Assembly (NCBI RefSeq): GCF_014655595.1
Contig: NZ_BNBL01000005.1
Location: 463,528-527,527 of the forward strand
DNA length: 64,000 bases
Origin: Streptomyces griseocarneus
Lineage (GTDB): Bacteria > Actinomycetota > Actinomycetes > Streptomycetales > Streptomycetaceae
Direction: 5' to 3'
The notes under the pieces are model-generated. The model did no database searches. It saw nothing but the letters and a program-made list of their open reading frames with translations, and had not been told where the DNA came from. Positions 1 through 9,112 of the stretch are shown piece by piece. The position numbers and the translations under genes were made by a program. The first letter of the stretch is position 1; each line of letters begins with the position of its first letter.

Positions 1-2
1 TG

Positions 3-653
3 AGCGCCAGGTGGGAGCAGCGCGCCTTCCCGCAGCACACCGGGGACGGGTACGTCGCCGGCATGGACCCCGAGGTGTTGCCCGCTCTGGTCGGGTGCTT
101 CCCCGAGGCGCTCAGCCAGGTCCTCCACGACCACCGGCGGCACAACCCCGGCCGGCCGGCCCTGCAGTTGCGGGTCAGTATCCACGTCGGCCCGTTGCCC
201 CCCACCGGGCTCGGCGTACCGATGGTGGAAACCCACCGGCTGCTGGACCACGACGCGTTGCGTGACCTGTTGGCACGCGCCAATCCCGAACTGACCAATA
301 CGGCTGTCGTCATCTCGCAGCGCGTCCACGAAGATGTCTTCCGCAGCGGGCTGGCGACGGGCGGAACGCTTCCCGCGCACTATGCGCGGAGCATCGCCAA
401 GGTCAAGACCTTCGAGCAGCCCGCCTGGCTGCACGTCCCGGGCCTCGACTGGGGCCTGGCGGACCCCGGCATCTTCGAGACCGCCGATGCCGGCACGTCG
501 CAGGCGCCTTCGCAGCCGTCTTCACGGACACCCGGCGAGCCGCAGGCGCAGGCGCCGTCGCCCGCTCCCGCGGCGGTGTCCTTCACTCAGCACGGCAACG
601 GAAACGTTCAGGGCCAGCACCAGCACTTCAACGGCTTCGGGGGACTGCGATGA
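3..653 (+). CDS. Nucleotide-cyclase-like protein, 5' end outside the window
   Basis: The reading frame is open from the first bases of the window, so the start codon lies upstream and the first internal ATG (63) is not the start. The visible part resembles the catalytic-fold region of class III nucleotide cyclase-like proteins: a GDGYVAGM strand, a later RVSIHVGP strand, and a TAVVISQRVHEDVFRSG segment. The metal and base-binding residues cannot be checked because the N-terminus is missing. A Pro/Ser/Gln-rich linker leads to the tail VSFTQHGNGNVQGQHQHFN, which is Gln/Asn/Gly-rich and could be a protein-interaction or amyloid-type motif (inference). The stop overlaps the next start as ATGA, so the two genes are translationally coupled. 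Confidence 0.6.
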   Translation, partial: SARWEQRAFPQHTGDGYVAGMDPEVLPALVGCFPEALSQVLHDHRRHNPGRPALQLRVSIHVGPLPPTGLGVPMVETHRLLDHDALRDLLARANPELTNTAVVISQRVHEDVFRSGLATGGTLPAHYARSIAKVKTFEQPAWLHVPGLDWGLADPGIFETADAGTSQAPSQPSSRTPGEPQAQAPSPAPAAVSFTQHGNGNVQGQHQHFNGFGGLR

Positions 654-2875
654 CCGACGACACCTACTTCACCCGGCCGCCGGGGGAGCCCCACCTGGAC
701 GCGAACTCCGGTGCTCGCGCCGACGGCAGTGGCGACGGCAGTGGCGAGGGCAGTGGCGAGGGCCGGGACAGCCGGCCCGTACCCCGGGAGGAGGAGGCGA
801 CGCCATCGCCCAGGCGCTCCTCATGGCCGGGCCGGCCCATCTGGTCACTCGGGGGAGGCCGCCACCCGGCCGACTCCACCGACGAGTCCGAACACGAGCA
901 GGGCACGGCCGAAGCGGAGGCCGCCGTACCCCACACCGCGGACGCGGAACCCGGCCACCCGGTCCACCCCGCCAAGCAGTTCACGCAGGAAGTGGTCCCC
1001 GGCGGCCTCGGCTTCCAAGCGGACACCCAGAACTTCTACGGCAACGACTTCGTACGTCCCCAGCCGGTCCCCCTGACCGACTTGCACGCCTGCGCCGATG
1101 ACCGCTTCGTCGCACCGCGCGACAGCCGGCGATGGACTCAGGCCCAAGAGCTCCTCGCCCAGGGCGGAGTCGTCGTCCTGTGCGCGCCCCCCGGAAACGG
1201 ACGACGGACGGCTGCCCTCCGCCTGCTCGGCACGGCCGCGCCCCTCTCCGTCGGGCCGCTGTTCACGGACCTGGAACCCGAGTGGTCCAAGCCCGACGTG
1301 GCCAAGCTCCCGGCCGCACCGGGTGGCAGGTACCTCCTGGACCTCTCCGAGATGCCCGAGCCTCCCGGCCCGCGCTTCGGCGAGATGCTGCGGGGGTACG
1401 GAGAGACCGGCAAGGGAGCCGATCGGTACCTCGTCGTCCTCGCCACGCCGCAGAGCTGGCAGGGACAGTGGGCGGAAGCGACACGTCCGTTCACGGTCGT
1501 GCTTCCCTCGCCCGACGCGAAGCCGCTGGTCACCCAGGAGCTCCGACGCCGCGGCGCCGCCCACAAGGTCAGCTGGCTCGAGGGCACGGCCTACGGCGAC
1601 ATCTGGGAGTCCAACCCGCCGGCCCAGGACGCACGCCGCCTGGCCCGCATCGTCCAGGAGGCGACGGAACACGACGACAGCGCCATCGTCGACGAATTCC
1701 GGGGCTGGCACCACCACATCGGCGACCTCCTCAGCCCGTCGAAACAGGGGCCCGGGGAACCCACACTCGTCGCCACCCGCGCCATGGTCTGGGCCGGCGC
1801 CCTCCTGAACGGCGGCACCAAGCGGTCGGTCGTCCAAGCGGCCGACATGCTGCTGCAAAGCCTGAATCTCTCCCGCGAACCGTTGGACGTCCTCTCGGAC
1901 GCGACCTCCAGCCGGCGACTGGAGGCGGCACACCTCGGGTCCCACGGCGATCGCGTGTTCCACGACCGGAACAAACACGACCTGGCCCCCGCGGTGCTGC
2001 GACACCTGTGGGAGGAGTTCCCCACGCAGCGGGACCTGCTGCGCACCTGGGCCGTCGCCGTGGCGGCGGACCAGAGCCTGCCCGAGGACGACGCGCGCCT
2101 CGTCATGGGATCGCTGCTCAACCTGGCCACCGACGTACACGACAACGCCATCATCGACCGTGTCGGAAGGGACCTCGCCGGGCGCCGCCGTTCGCTGGCC
2201 GTCGAGGTTCTCACCCATGCGGCGCTGGACCCCGAGATCGGGAGGTACGTCAGGAACAGGCTCTACCAATGGATGACCGCCGCGAAGCCACCGGCCGAGC
2301 TGATCGCTCTGGTCACGGAGATCTGCGGGGGCGAGCTGGCGGTCCACCAGCCGGGCATCGCCATGACCCGCCTGGCCAGAGCAGCGGCCCATTCCGCGTA
2401 CCCTTCCCAGCCGATGGCGGAAGCCTTCAGGAAGCTCAGCGAGGTCAACCCGGCCGAAGTGGCCAGGGCGCTCAGGACCTGGCTGGGGGAGCAGCAGCCC
2501 AAACGGCACGCCCTGGTCGCCTTCCTCGCCCTCGCCTCCAGCGACGTGGGGGCACGGCTCCTGCTGGACACGGCGAGCGAGCACGACGGGCGAGTGCGCT
2601 TCGTACGTGCCTGGCAATCGCTGCTCGGCGATGACGACGCGCGGGAGGCCGCGGACGCGGAACTGACCCGGTGGGGTGTCGCCGCGGAGAAGGGGGACCT
2701 TCCGGCCGACGTGCTGACCGACCTCCTGGCAGACGTGTACGAACCCGAGGTGCACCGGAGCAGCTTCAAGCGCTTCTTCGCGAGGGACGAGGAGTTCCAG
2801 CAGACCTTCTGGGGCCGGATCCTCGAGCAGGCGATCATCCGGAACCATGAGCGTCGCAAGGCAGCCGCCGGGTGA
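650..2875 (+). CDS. P-loop NTPase of a three-gene module
   Basis: The product is 741 residues. Residues 1-110 are low-complexity with SGDGSGEG repeats and form a disordered head. A short FQADTQNFYGND segment follows near residue 125. The nucleotide-binding loop CAPPGNGRRTAALRLL lies near residue 180; it has the Walker A spacing, but Arg stands where Lys is usual. The LVVLATPQSW segment near residue 260 suits a sensor strand, and the C-terminal 400 residues look alpha-helical. This plan fits STAND-like or AAA-like signalling ATPases, but I cannot place it in a named family. It is coupled to both neighbours by ATGA and TGATG overlaps, which argues that the three proteins act together. Confidence 0.6.
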   Translation: MTDDTYFTRPPGEPHLDANSGARADGSGDGSGEGSGEGRDSRPVPREEEATPSPRRSSWPGRPIWSLGGGRHPADSTDESEHEQGTAEAEAAVPHTADAEPGHPVHPAKQFTQEVVPGGLGFQADTQNFYGNDFVRPQPVPLTDLHACADDRFVAPRDSRRWTQAQELLAQGGVVVLCAPPGNGRRTAALRLLGTAAPLSVGPLFTDLEPEWSKPDVAKLPAAPGGRYLLDLSEMPEPPGPRFGEMLRGYGETGKGADRYLVVLATPQSWQGQWAEATRPFTVVLPSPDAKPLVTQELRRRGAAHKVSWLEGTAYGDIWESNPPAQDARRLARIVQEATEHDDSAIVDEFRGWHHHIGDLLSPSKQGPGEPTLVATRAMVWAGALLNGGTKRSVVQAADMLLQSLNLSREPLDVLSDATSSRRLEAAHLGSHGDRVFHDRNKHDLAPAVLRHLWEEFPTQRDLLRTWAVAVAADQSLPEDDARLVMGSLLNLATDVHDNAIIDRVGRDLAGRRRSLAVEVLTHAALDPEIGRYVRNRLYQWMTAAKPPAELIALVTEICGGELAVHQPGIAMTRLARAAAHSAYPSQPMAEAFRKLSEVNPAEVARALRTWLGEQQPKRHALVAFLALASSDVGARLLLDTASEHDGRVRFVRAWQSLLGDDDAREAADAELTRWGVAAEKGDLPADVLTDLLADVYEPEVHRSSFKRFFARDEEFQQTFWGRILEQAIIRNHERRKAAAG

Positions 2876-3570
2876 TGTCGTACTTCGGGCTGCGGCGGAG
2901 CATGCGCCTGCGCATCTCCGCCACCTGGCCCACAGCGCTCTTCGGCATCCACTACAGCGCCAGTGGCGTACTGCGCTGCCGCCCCGCCCCCGAGCTCCGG
3001 GAGCGGGGCCGGGGCGTTGTGCGCTCCGTCGCACGCCAGGCTCTCGAGGACATCGCCCGCCCCATCACCGGCGAGCACATGCCGTCGGCGCTCGACGGAG
3101 CGCAGAACGCCCTGGCCCTCCGGCTGTCCGAATGGGGGCCGGTAACAGAGGGATCCGCGACGGAGATCAGAGCGCGCATCACACTCCGCCTCGCCCCCGA
3201 GGACCGCGCCCGTTCCCAGGCGTACGAGGACGCTCGTCGTGAGCAACAGCTTCTGCATCGACTCGACTCCGACCGGATCGGCCACCTGAGGAACGAGATA
3301 CTCGTCAGCGCCGATGCGGCACGTGCCTGGTGGATCGACCTCCACAGAGACGGCAGCCGCCCCATCTCGTGGGAGGAGTTCGACACCCACGTGCTGCCGT
3401 ACGTGGGGAACGCGCAGGACCCCCAGTCCAAGGCCATGCGTACCGCCGTCGTGCTGGCCAAGGTCATGGAGAGGCTGGACAGCGATCCGGGTCGCCACCA
3501 GCAGTTCCGGGCCACGACGCGTGTCGTGCTGCAGCAGATGAACTGGGAGGACCTGGCCGACGAGTTGTGA
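2872..3570 (+). CDS. Unknown protein, third gene of the NTPase module
   Basis: The start is GTG at 2872 or the adjacent ATG at 2875; both overlap the stop of the NTPase gene (TGATG). The product is about 232 residues and soluble, with no signal peptide or clear membrane segment. An N-terminal half with beta-like stretches is followed by a charged helical half (SQAYEDARREQQLLHRLDSD) that may form a coiled coil. The Arg-rich start and long charged helix loosely recall SPFH/band-7-like accessory proteins, but the match is too weak to assign. Its role is inferred only from coupling to the cyclase-like protein and the NTPase. It ends 34 bp from the convergent exporter gene. Confidence 0.5.
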   Translation: MMSYFGLRRSMRLRISATWPTALFGIHYSASGVLRCRPAPELRERGRGVVRSVARQALEDIARPITGEHMPSALDGAQNALALRLSEWGPVTEGSATEIRARITLRLAPEDRARSQAYEDARREQQLLHRLDSDRIGHLRNEILVSADAARAWWIDLHRDGSRPISWEEFDTHVLPYVGNAQDPQSKAMRTAVVLAKVMERLDSDPGRHQQFRATTRVVLQQMNWEDLADEL

Positions 3571-3604
3571 AGACAACGGCGTCGGGGTGCCGTGGACGCG
3601 GAGG

Positions 3605-5254
3605 CTATTCCGTGCGGCTTGCGCTGTGTGTCTCCGCGGGGCCCGGTGCCGGGCCGGTGTGGGTGTCCGCGGTACGGACTCGTGGTGCGCGGAGCGTGAC
3701 GAGGACGGCGAGTGCTCCGAGGAACGTGACCCCCGCGGCTGTCAGTGAGGTCACGCGCATCGCCGAGATGAAGGCGTCCACCGCGTGCCCGGCGAGGCCG
3801 GATCCGGTGGGGCCGAGGCGGTCGGCGACGGTGAGGGCTCCGGCGACGGACTCCTGGGCGTGCGGGCGCAGGGCAGGAGGCAGGGGGCCGAGATGGTGGT
3901 CGATCTGGTCGTGGTACCGGGACGCGAGCAGTGAGCCGAGGACCGCGACTCCCAGTGCTCCTCCCACCTGGCGGAGGGAGTTGAGTACGGCGGCGCCCGT
4001 TCCGGCGCGGTGCCGGGGGAGTGTGGCCATGGCGGAGGAGGTGGCGGCGGGCATGACGTAGCCCATGGCTCCTCCCATGAGGAAGAAGAGGGCTTCGCAC
4101 ACCCAGAGGGGGGAGTTCTGGTCCAGGACGCTCACGCCGAGGAATGTCAGCGCGGTCAGGGTCATCCCCCCTGTGCAGACGGCTCGGGCGCCCAGGCGGC
4201 GGGCCAGGATCGTGCTGTGCGGGGAGAGGGCGATCTGGCCGATGGCCAGGGGGAGGAGGCAGCAGCCTGCCTGCAGGGCGTTGTAACCGCGCACGCTCTG
4301 GAGATAGAAGATCATGTAGAAGGAGGAGCCCAGGAGGCCGAAGAAGACCACGGCGATGGCGGCGACGGCGGCGGAGAAGCGGGCGTCACGGAAGCACCGC
4401 AGGTCCAGCGCCGGGTGCGCACTGCGGTGTTCCCAGGCGACGAAGCAGGCCAGCAGGGCGAGGCCGGCCAGCATGTTCGCCCATACGGGGACCACGGCCC
4501 AGTCGCCGGTCTCGCCACCCTTGATGATGCCGAGGACGAGCAGTCCGAGGCCGGCGACGCACAGCAGGATGCCGACGGGGTCGAAGGGCCGGCGGATCGG
4601 GTCGGCGGATTCGGGGACGAACAGCGCGATGGCGACGGTTCCCACGAGGACGATGGGGATGTTGATCAGGAAGAGTGAGCCCCACCAGTAGTGCTCCAGC
4701 AGCAGGCCGCCGGTGACGGGGCCGATGGCCACGGCGAGTCCGGCCGAGGCGGCCCACAGACCGATCGCCTTCGCCCGTTCCCGGGGCGGGAAGACGTTGG
4801 TGATGATGGCGAGGGTGGCGGGGACGACGAGGGCCGCACCGATGCCCATGCCGGCGCGGGCCGCGATGAGTTGGGCCGCGCTGTGGGAGTAGGCGGAGGC
4901 GGCGGAGAAGGCGCCGAAGACCAGAAGCCCGGCCAGCAGTGTGCGTTTGCGGCCCATGCGGTCGGCCGCGAGCCCGGCGGTGATCAGCAGGGTGGCGAAG
5001 ACCAGGGTGTAGGAGTCGACGGTCCATTGCAGTTGGCTGTTGGAGGCCTCGAGTCCGTCGGGGGTGGGCAGGGCCAGGGTGCGCAGGGCGACGCTGACGA
5101 TGGATGTGTCGAGGACGACGAGCACGAGGCTGACGACCAAGGCGGCCAGGACCCGCCAGCGCCGGGGATCGGCCGCGGCCGCCTCCGGGGCGTCCCCGCC
5201 GCGCCGCTCCGTCGCTTGCTCGCGCTCCTGCCGCTCGACTGGCTTTTCCGGCAT
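3605..5254 (-). CDS. MFS drug exporter, DHA2 (EmrB/QacA) family, 14 TM
   Basis: The product is a 549-residue integral membrane protein with about 14 hydrophobic segments. It carries the MFS motif A (ADRMGRKRTLLAG) and a motif-C-like IGPVTGGLLLEHYWWG, which mark proton-driven antiporters of the DHA2 family. The N-terminus before the first membrane segment is charged and rich in Glu and Arg. I chose ATG at 5254; a TTG at 5293 in the same frame would add 13 residues, and neither has a strong ribosome binding site. It is divergent from the biosynthetic cluster, so export of the cluster product is plausible but not shown. An inverted repeat at 5411-5429 may be its operator. Confidence 0.85.
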   Translation of the reverse strand: MPEKPVERQEREQATERRGGDAPEAAAADPRRWRVLAALVVSLVLVVLDTSIVSVALRTLALPTPDGLEASNSQLQWTVDSYTLVFATLLITAGLAADRMGRKRTLLAGLLVFGAFSAASAYSHSAAQLIAARAGMGIGAALVVPATLAIITNVFPPRERAKAIGLWAASAGLAVAIGPVTGGLLLEHYWWGSLFLINIPIVLVGTVAIALFVPESADPIRRPFDPVGILLCVAGLGLLVLGIIKGGETGDWAVVPVWANMLAGLALLACFVAWEHRSAHPALDLRCFRDARFSAAVAAIAVVFFGLLGSSFYMIFYLQSVRGYNALQAGCCLLPLAIGQIALSPHSTILARRLGARAVCTGGMTLTALTFLGVSVLDQNSPLWVCEALFFLMGGAMGYVMPAATSSAMATLPRHRAGTGAAVLNSLRQVGGALGVAVLGSLLASRYHDQIDHHLGPLPPALRPHAQESVAGALTVADRLGPTGSGLAGHAVDAFISAMRVTSLTAAGVTFLGALAVLVTLRAPRVRTADTHTGPAPGPAETHSASRTE

Positions 5255-5410
5255 CAGGATCTCGCTCTCGTCGCGCGGCAAGGTTCTCCGCAAGGCATGG
5301 GTGAACGGATTGCGCGAGCGTGCCCGGCTCCATGATGCAGGAAGTGCCGTGCCCCTGGCTGAATGATCGGAAAAACGGCCCGGAGCGATGCTGGGGAACG
5401 GCCCGACAGA

Positions 5411-5429
5411 AAGTCATACAAGATGACTT
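5411..5429. promoter_or_regulatory. Palindromic operator candidate between exporter and cluster
   Basis: AAGTCAT-ACAAG-ATGACTT is a perfect 7-bp inverted repeat with a 5-bp spacer. It lies in the 268-bp divergent region, about 160 bp upstream of the exporter start and 130 bp upstream of the cluster's first gene. The size and symmetry suit a TetR- or MarR-type dimer. No intact regulator of those families lies beside it. The function is inference. Confidence 0.4.
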
Positions 5430-5561
5430 CGATGGGAGATCGGGCGATCGCTTGACTCGGATCCCTGCGATTCGGGACCGTTGTGAGCGCCACTCACCCC
5501 GTGGGAACATCGGTGACCTCCCGTCACATCTTCAGCGGCAGAATGTCGGTAGGAGACGGTC

Positions 5562-6074
5562 CTGAGCTCTCAACCACCAGCAGATCCGGCCCGGTTACCC
5601 GCTCCTTCCCTGGAGGAGATCCGGGCCTTCATCAATGAGTTGGTGCCGTTCCAGAAACATGTGGGGGCGGATGTCATCGCGATCGGCGATGACTGCGCCA
5701 CAGCCGTGCTGCCGGATTCCGCCGATACGCTCAACCATGTGGGCACCCGGCATGCGGGCGCGCTCTTCCTCGTCGCCGAAGCGGCCGCTGGAGCGGCTCT
5801 GGCCGGAGCGCTCGCGGAATGGATCACTGCGACGGTGTTCGTGCTCCGGGAATCGCGGATGACCTACCGCAGGAAGGCTCGCGGAGAAATCCGGGCCGTG
5901 GCGGAATTCCCCGGCCGGGAACTCCGGTCAACGGTTCGGAGCCTTGCCGCGGGAGAGCGGTTCGAGGCCACCGTGACGTCCTCCTTGCAGGACGGCGAAG
6001 GTGAGTGCGTCGCCGAGGCCGAATTCACCTACCACTGCCGGGTTCGGCTCACCGAGCCTTCCGGTCAGGCGTGA
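5562..6074 (+). CDS. Hotdog-fold (DUF4442-like) thioesterase-type protein
   Basis: The C-terminal 145 residues resemble DUF4442/YiiD-like hotdog proteins: HVGTRHAGALFLVAEAAAG followed by alternating beta strands ending in FTYHCRVRL. Hotdog proteins hydrolyse or bind acyl-CoA or acyl-ACP thioesters, so a role in releasing or editing an acyl intermediate is likely. The start is unusual. The first ATG/GTG/TTG in frame (5640) would delete the helix LEEIRAFINELVPF, which belongs to the fold. A CTG at 5562 sits 5 bases after AGGAGA (5551-5556), giving 170 residues, and is my choice. It is the first gene of the long biosynthetic operon. Confidence 0.6.
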   Translation: MSSQPPADPARLPAPSLEEIRAFINELVPFQKHVGADVIAIGDDCATAVLPDSADTLNHVGTRHAGALFLVAEAAAGAALAGALAEWITATVFVLRESRMTYRRKARGEIRAVAEFPGRELRSTVRSLAAGERFEATVTSSLQDGEGECVAEAEFTYHCRVRLTEPSGQA

Positions 6075-6113
6075 CGACGTTCCCTGACGTTGCCCGAGAG
6101 GAAACACAGCCCC

Positions 6114-7475
6114 GTGAACTCCCTGGAGCGCCACGACCTTCCGCTCTCGAAGATCCCGAAGCGTTGGTACAACGTACTCCCTGATCTCCCCCGCGCCCCG
6201 GACGACTATCTCGATCCGGCGAACAGAAAGCCGGTGGGCGAGGAATTCATGGAACGGCTGCTGCCCAAGGCCCTGATCGCCCAGGAGACGTCCCTCGAGC
6301 GGTGGGTCACCATCCCCGAAGAGGTACGCTCGGCATACGGACTGTGGCGCCCGACCCCTCTGTTCAGGGCGCACGCCCTCGAGCGCCACCTGGACACCCC
6401 GGCGGAGATCTACTTCAAGTACGAGGGTGCCAGCCCGTCCGGCTCGCACAAGCTCAACTCCGCACTGGCGCAGGCCTACTACGCCCGGCTGGAGGGAATC
6501 GACCGGCTCGTCACCGACACCGGGGCCGGGCAATGGGGCGCGGCGCTGTCCCTGGCGTGCGCCCGGTTCGGAATGAAGGCCCTGGTCTACATGGTCCGGG
6601 CAAGTTTCGAGAGCAAGCCCTACCGACGCCACTTCATGGAGACCTTCGGGCAGCAGGTGCTGCCCAGCCCGGGTCCGCACACCGCCTACGGCCGGGAACT
6701 CCTGGAGAAGAGCCCCGACCACCCGGGCTCCGAGGCCACCGCGGTGAGCGAGGCCCTGGAGACCGTACGGCAGAACCCGGGCGACCGGTTCTCGATGGGT
6801 GCCTTCGCCAACCATGTTCTCCTCCACCAGACCGTCGTCGGGGTGGAGACCCGCGAGCAGTTGGAGCAGATCGGCAAGCAGCCCGACTTCCTGGTCGCCT
6901 CCGTGGGCTGCGGCAGCAACATGGGAGGGTTCGCCTTCCCGTTCGTGGGCGACAAGCTGGCCGGGGCCGACCTCGAGATCCTCGCCGCCGAGCCGGCCGC
7001 CTGTCCGACGCTGACCGCCGGCGAGTACCGGTACGACTTCGCCGACGCCAGCGGTCTCGGCCCGCTGGCCCGTACGTACACCCTCGGTCACGACTTCGTC
7101 CCCCCGCCGATCCATTCCGGCGGCCTGCGCTACCACGGCGCCGCCCCGCTCGTCGGCCTCGCCCGGGCCGAGGGAATCCTCGGCTCGCGGGCGTACGCGC
7201 AGAAGGAGGTCTTCGCGGTCGGCTCGCTCTTCGCCCGGCTGCACGGCCTGCTGCCCGCCCCCGAGACCGCGCACGCGATCCGGGCCACCGTGGAGATCGC
7301 CGAGGAGTGCCGTCGCACCCGGCGCCGCGCTGTGATCGTCTTCTGCTACAGCGGTCACGGTCTGCTCGACCTCGGCGCCTACGGGGCATTCACGGCCGGG
7401 GAGATGACGGACGCCGAACCGTACGAGTCCGTCGCCGCGGGCGATCCCGTGTTCGCCGACCGGGGCGGGCGGTGA
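6114..7475 (+). CDS. TrpB-like PLP-dependent enzyme (tryptophan synthase beta, TrpB2 type)
   Basis: The 453-residue product has the TrpB2-type N-terminus (LSKIPKRWYNVLPDLP) and the PLP-lysine motif SGSHKLNSA, with Lys113 forming the Schiff base. A glycine-rich phosphate loop VGCGSNMGG follows. Housekeeping TrpB lies beside trpA; this copy is instead inside a biosynthetic operon. TrpB2 enzymes are known to do beta-replacement on serine and related reactions, so it could make or modify an amino-acid-derived building block, or use indole. The GTG start at 6114 follows GAGAGG; a TTG at 6090 is the alternative. Its 3' end overlaps the next gene by GTGA. Confidence 0.8.
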   Translation: MNSLERHDLPLSKIPKRWYNVLPDLPRAPDDYLDPANRKPVGEEFMERLLPKALIAQETSLERWVTIPEEVRSAYGLWRPTPLFRAHALERHLDTPAEIYFKYEGASPSGSHKLNSALAQAYYARLEGIDRLVTDTGAGQWGAALSLACARFGMKALVYMVRASFESKPYRRHFMETFGQQVLPSPGPHTAYGRELLEKSPDHPGSEATAVSEALETVRQNPGDRFSMGAFANHVLLHQTVVGVETREQLEQIGKQPDFLVASVGCGSNMGGFAFPFVGDKLAGADLEILAAEPAACPTLTAGEYRYDFADASGLGPLARTYTLGHDFVPPPIHSGGLRYHGAAPLVGLARAEGILGSRAYAQKEVFAVGSLFARLHGLLPAPETAHAIRATVEIAEECRRTRRRAVIVFCYSGHGLLDLGAYGAFTAGEMTDAEPYESVAAGDPVFADRGGR

Positions 7476-9061
7476 CGATCGTGTACTCCTACGCGCAGTA
7501 CATCGGCGGCCAGGACCGGCCCGGCAGGCGCTGGACCTACTGCCTCGACGCCGGGGCCTTCCTGCTCGACCCGCGGGGCACCTTCACCCGCAAGCGCCGC
7601 CTGGAGAGGGCGGGCGGCGAGGCCCAGGAGGGCGTTACCGAAGGGATCGTGGGACGGGTCGGGCTCAGCAGCAGCGACGACGTGGCGGACGCGCTCCTCG
7701 CGGCGCACACCGCTCGCGCGCAGTGGTCCGCTTTTGATCTGGACACCCGGATGGAGCTCGGACCGCGGCTGCACGCCGCCCTCACGGCGCGTTACGACGA
7801 GCTGCTGTCGATCCTCGTCTCCGAGGGCCATCCGCGCCGGCTGGCCGAGTGGGAGATCGCCGGGATGCTCATGGGCAGCAGCGAGGAGACCGTCTCCTTC
7901 TACCGCAGCCAGCTGGAACAGCACTTCGACGCGCCCGGCCGGACCCTGTCCCTGCTCCGCAAACCCGACGGCGTCGTCTGCCTCAACCCGCCCCAGAACG
8001 CCGCCGCCTCCAACTCCTTCCTCGGCACGGCCGCCCTCGGCGCGGGCAACACCCTGGTGGTCAAGGCTCCGCGCACCGCACCCCTGGGGGTCGCCTTCGT
8101 CTACCGCGAGCTGGTCGTCCCGATCCTCGAAGAACTCGGGGCGCCGCCGGGCACCGTGAACGTGGTCTCCGGCGCCACCCGCCCCATGCTGCGCCAGTGG
8201 CTCGCCAGCCCGCACGTCGACGACATCATGTTCTTCGGCGACAGCGACGTCGGGCTGGAATTCGGCACCGAGTGCGTGACGCACGGGAAGAAGCCCGTCC
8301 TCGAACTCTCCGGCAACGACACCTTGGTGGTGTGGAACGACGCCGACCTCGACGGCGCGGTGGAGGCGCTCCTCGAGTGCTTCTACGGTTCCGGGCAGAT
8401 CTGCATGGTGCCCAAGACCGCCGTCGCCCACCCGGACGTCGCCGGCCCGCTCCTGGAGCGCCTCACCGCCCGTTGCCGCGAGCTGCGCCCCGGCCTTCCC
8501 GACGCTCCGGACGTGCTGCTCAGCCCCGTACTGAAGATGGACCGCTTCCACGAGGTCCTCGCCGACGCCCGGCAGCACGGCGGACGTGTCCTGTGCGGCG
8601 GCCGGCGGGTCGGCCTCTCCGGGGAGCCGTCGCTCACCGGGGCCTTCCTGGAACCCACCGTGGTCCGCATCGACGGCCTGCGCGACGCGCGCCGGGTCCG
8701 GGCCGTGCGCGAGGAGACGTTCTTCCCGCTGCTGGCGGTCGTCGTCCCCGACGAGCAGGACGGGAACGGTGAACTGCTCGACGAGGTCATCGCGTTCGTC
8801 AACGACAACGAGTACGGACTGCGCAACTCCCTGTGGTCCGCCGACGAGAAGGTCGTCGACGCCTTCGTGCGCCGGGTGACCAACGCCGGGCTGCTGAAGG
8901 TCAACGAATCCCACATCGGCTTCGTCCCCTACCTCGGTACGCACGGCGGCACCGGCCGTACCGGTGGTGTCCACGGCGAGCTGAACTACCCGAACCTGCG
9001 CACCTCCCACCTGCAAGGGGTCTCGGTCGCCAGGACCGGACTCCGGCGCCCGCCGGACTGA
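7472..9061 (+). CDS. Aldehyde dehydrogenase family protein, first of two
   Basis: The 529-residue product has the NAD(P)-dependent aldehyde dehydrogenase fold, with the catalytic cysteine Cys311 in GSGQICMVPK and the general-base Glu278 in VLELSGND. The N-terminus (about 60 residues with RKRRLERAGG) is longer and different from usual ALDHs. The family oxidises aldehydes to acids, while some relatives reduce or form acyl-CoA or acyl-enzyme thioesters. With a fatty-acyl ligase and an SDR downstream, a long-chain aldehyde substrate is plausible. The GTG start overlaps the trpB-like stop; GTG at 7481 is an alternative. Confidence 0.85.
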   Translation: MTIVYSYAQYIGGQDRPGRRWTYCLDAGAFLLDPRGTFTRKRRLERAGGEAQEGVTEGIVGRVGLSSSDDVADALLAAHTARAQWSAFDLDTRMELGPRLHAALTARYDELLSILVSEGHPRRLAEWEIAGMLMGSSEETVSFYRSQLEQHFDAPGRTLSLLRKPDGVVCLNPPQNAAASNSFLGTAALGAGNTLVVKAPRTAPLGVAFVYRELVVPILEELGAPPGTVNVVSGATRPMLRQWLASPHVDDIMFFGDSDVGLEFGTECVTHGKKPVLELSGNDTLVVWNDADLDGAVEALLECFYGSGQICMVPKTAVAHPDVAGPLLERLTARCRELRPGLPDAPDVLLSPVLKMDRFHEVLADARQHGGRVLCGGRRVGLSGEPSLTGAFLEPTVVRIDGLRDARRVRAVREETFFPLLAVVVPDEQDGNGELLDEVIAFVNDNEYGLRNSLWSADEKVVDAFVRRVTNAGLLKVNESHIGFVPYLGTHGGTGRTGGVHGELNYPNLRTSHLQGVSVARTGLRRPPD

Positions 9062-9112
9062 CCCCGGCGGGCACCCCGGCGACGTAGTGGCAGCACGGCA
9101 ACCGAAGGAACC

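Noticed and set aside
845..3034. A 729-residue open frame on the minus strand across the NTPase gene
   Set aside because: It is antisense to a coupled gene, has no domain pattern and reflects GC-rich codon bias.
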